Below, in pieces: positions 5,753 to 6,822 of a DNA stretch of 6,822 nucleotides. The stretch covers positions 1 to 6,822 of the forward strand of contig CAUJIL010000126.1 of assembly GCA_963204845.1 (NCBI GenBank), in the 5' to 3' direction. Numbering within the stretch: position 1 is the stretch's first letter; every line of letters starts with the position of its first letter. The stretch is from Pseudomonadota bacterium (GTDB taxonomy: Bacteria; Pseudomonadota; Gammaproteobacteria; Pseudomonadales; UBA5518). Both the position numbers and the translations under genes were made by a program. The notes under the pieces are model-generated. The model ran no database searches. It had not been told where the DNA came from and was given only the letters and a program-made list of their open reading frames with translations.

Positions 5753-6822
5753 GTGCAGACATCCCCCGCCGCATCACCGCACCGCCGATGGTTCTCTCCG
5801 CTGCCGCCCTGGCTGCGGTGGTTCCTGCTGCTGTCGTGGCTGCACATGCTGTGGTTCACGCGCAGTTATGTCGGCTTTGACGGCGGCCTCGCCTACCGGC
5901 TGTTTCATTACAGCGCCTGGCTGCTGTACAGCGCGCTTTATCTGTTGCCCGTGCTGCTGACGGTCTGGCCGCTGTGTCGATTTCCCGCCACCGCGCGCAC
6001 GCTGGCCGTGCTCGGCAGCCTGGGCTGCCTGCTGCTGATCAAGGCCGACTCCCTCATCTACGGCCTGTACGCCTTTCACATCAATGGCTTCGTGCTCAAC
6101 CTGGTGTTCACACCCGGCGGGCTGGAATCGCTGGGCAACGGCGAGCAGACGTACCTGTCCGTGGCACTCCTGGCGTGCCGCATGTTGGCAATCCAGGTCG
6201 CCGCGCTCGTGCTGAGTCTGCGGATCGGTGCCCGGGTCGCCGTCCATCGACTGCGTCCGCGACGCGGGCTGGCGATCGGGCTGGCGCTGTTCGTGACCCA
6301 GGGCACGGTGCACGGCATCAGCGACATCGAGAAGTACGGCGCGGTGCTCGAGACGGCGCACGCCTACCCCTTTTTCCAGCAGGTGCGCTTCCGGACGCTG
6401 GCCGCCAAATTCGGCTTCGTCGCCAGGCCGAGGACGGAGATGGCGGCCAGGGTGGACACCTCGCGCCTCGATTACCCGCTCGCGCCGATGAACTACGCAA
6501 TGATCGATCGGCCACCCAATATTCTGGTGGTGGTGGCGGAATCCCTGCGCTGGGACCAGCTCGACCCGGAGATCATGCCGAACTCGTGGGAGTTCGCCGG
6601 TCGCCACGCGCATTTCGCCGCCCACTATTCGACCGGAAACGGGACACGCGAGGCACTGTTTGGCCTGTTCTACGGACTCTACGGCTCGTACTGGCCGAAT
6701 TTTCTCAACGCCCACCGCGGCCCGCTGCTCATGGACCGGGTCCTCTCGTTGGGCTACGAACTCGACATCCGCACCAGTGCCCGCTTCACCTACCCGGAGT
6801 TCGACAAGACCCTGTTCGCCCG
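5753..6822 (+). CDS. PbgA/YejM-like inner-membrane protein with sulfatase-fold domain (runs off the right edge)
   Basis: The frame is open from a GTG at 5753 to the edge, giving the first 356 residues. About five hydrophobic segments (roughly 20-37, 55-75, 81-104, 133-158, 172-187) are followed by a linker and the start of an alkaline-phosphatase/sulfatase-superfamily domain: LDYPLAP (239-245), PPNILVVVAESLRWDQL (254-270), STGNGTREALFGLFYG (293-308). The block KADSLIYGLYAFHINGFVLN (97-116) is typical of the DUF3413 membrane domain. This architecture is that of PbgA/YejM/LapC, which in enterobacteria binds cardiolipin and lipid A and restrains LpxC breakdown via LapB/FtsH, setting lipopolysaccharide levels. 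E263 and T298 occupy the metal-ligand and nucleophile positions of related LTA synthases and phosphoethanolamine transferases, so an enzymatic role is possible. No other start fits: an in-frame stop lies at 5693-5695, and ATG 5788 is out of frame. The Shine-Dalgarno is weak (CGGA, 5747-5750). A PmrA-like box lies upstream. Confidence 0.85.
   Translation, partial: MQTSPAASPHRRWFSPLPPWLRWFLLLSWLHMLWFTRSYVGFDGGLAYRLFHYSAWLLYSALYLLPVLLTVWPLCRFPATARTLAVLGSLGCLLLIKADSLIYGLYAFHINGFVLNLVFTPGGLESLGNGEQTYLSVALLACRMLAIQVAALVLSLRIGARVAVHRLRPRRGLAIGLALFVTQGTVHGISDIEKYGAVLETAHAYPFFQQVRFRTLAAKFGFVARPRTEMAARVDTSRLDYPLAPMNYAMIDRPPNILVVVAESLRWDQLDPEIMPNSWEFAGRHAHFAAHYSTGNGTREALFGLFYGLYGSYWPNFLNAHRGPLLMDRVLSLGYELDIRTSARFTYPEFDKTLFA

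Noticed and set aside
5788..5880. ATG at 5788 as a gene start
   Set aside because: It is out of frame with the membrane protein and reaches a stop after about 30 Ala/Val-rich codons. The GTG at 5753 is in frame and encodes a sensible N-terminus.
5774..6715. A 313-codon minus-strand frame over the membrane sulfatase-like gene
   Set aside because: It is antisense to a frame with membrane segments and sulfatase-family motifs; the product is Gln/Arg/His-rich with no motif.

Overview
The window is GC-rich throughout and codes for proteins typical of a high-GC Gram-negative bacterium. It has an outer-membrane TonB-dependent receptor and a PbgA/YejM-like inner-membrane protein, which together point to a gammaproteobacterium. 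I cannot assign a genus from the sequence alone. Many long open frames lie antisense to or out of frame with the real genes; they are by-products of high GC at third codon positions.

Left half, minus strand, reading right to left: a FkbM-family SAM-dependent methyltransferase (3178 to 2027), then after 43 bases a Cys/Met-metabolism PLP enzyme of the cystathionine gamma-synthase group (1983 to 811). After a further 157 bases comes the N-terminal 217 residues of a large DNA methyltransferase resembling type III Mod proteins (653 to beyond position 1). The first two could share a transcript. The third has its own strong Shine-Dalgarno sequence, and its catalytic part lies outside the window, where partner restriction or defence genes would be expected if it belongs to such a system.

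Right half, plus strand: a 217-base divergent intergenic region (3179-3395), a complete 749-residue TonB-dependent receptor (3396-5645), a 12-bp GC-rich hairpin that probably ends its transcript, and a short regulatory region. The last gene (5753 to beyond 6822) encodes a polytopic membrane protein with a sulfatase/phosphoethanolamine-transferase-like periplasmic domain of the PbgA/YejM type.

The most notable non-coding signal is a pair of CTTAAG hexamers exactly 11 bp apart (5691-5707), between the hairpin and the PbgA/YejM-like gene. This matches the known architecture of a PmrA-type response-regulator box and would tie the gene to envelope-stress signalling. Three of the five genes (receptor, PbgA-like protein, possibly FkbM) concern the cell surface. 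The PLP enzyme is sulfur amino-acid metabolism and the DNA methyltransferase is probably accessory. I see no tRNA, rRNA, CRISPR array, insertion sequence or origin.
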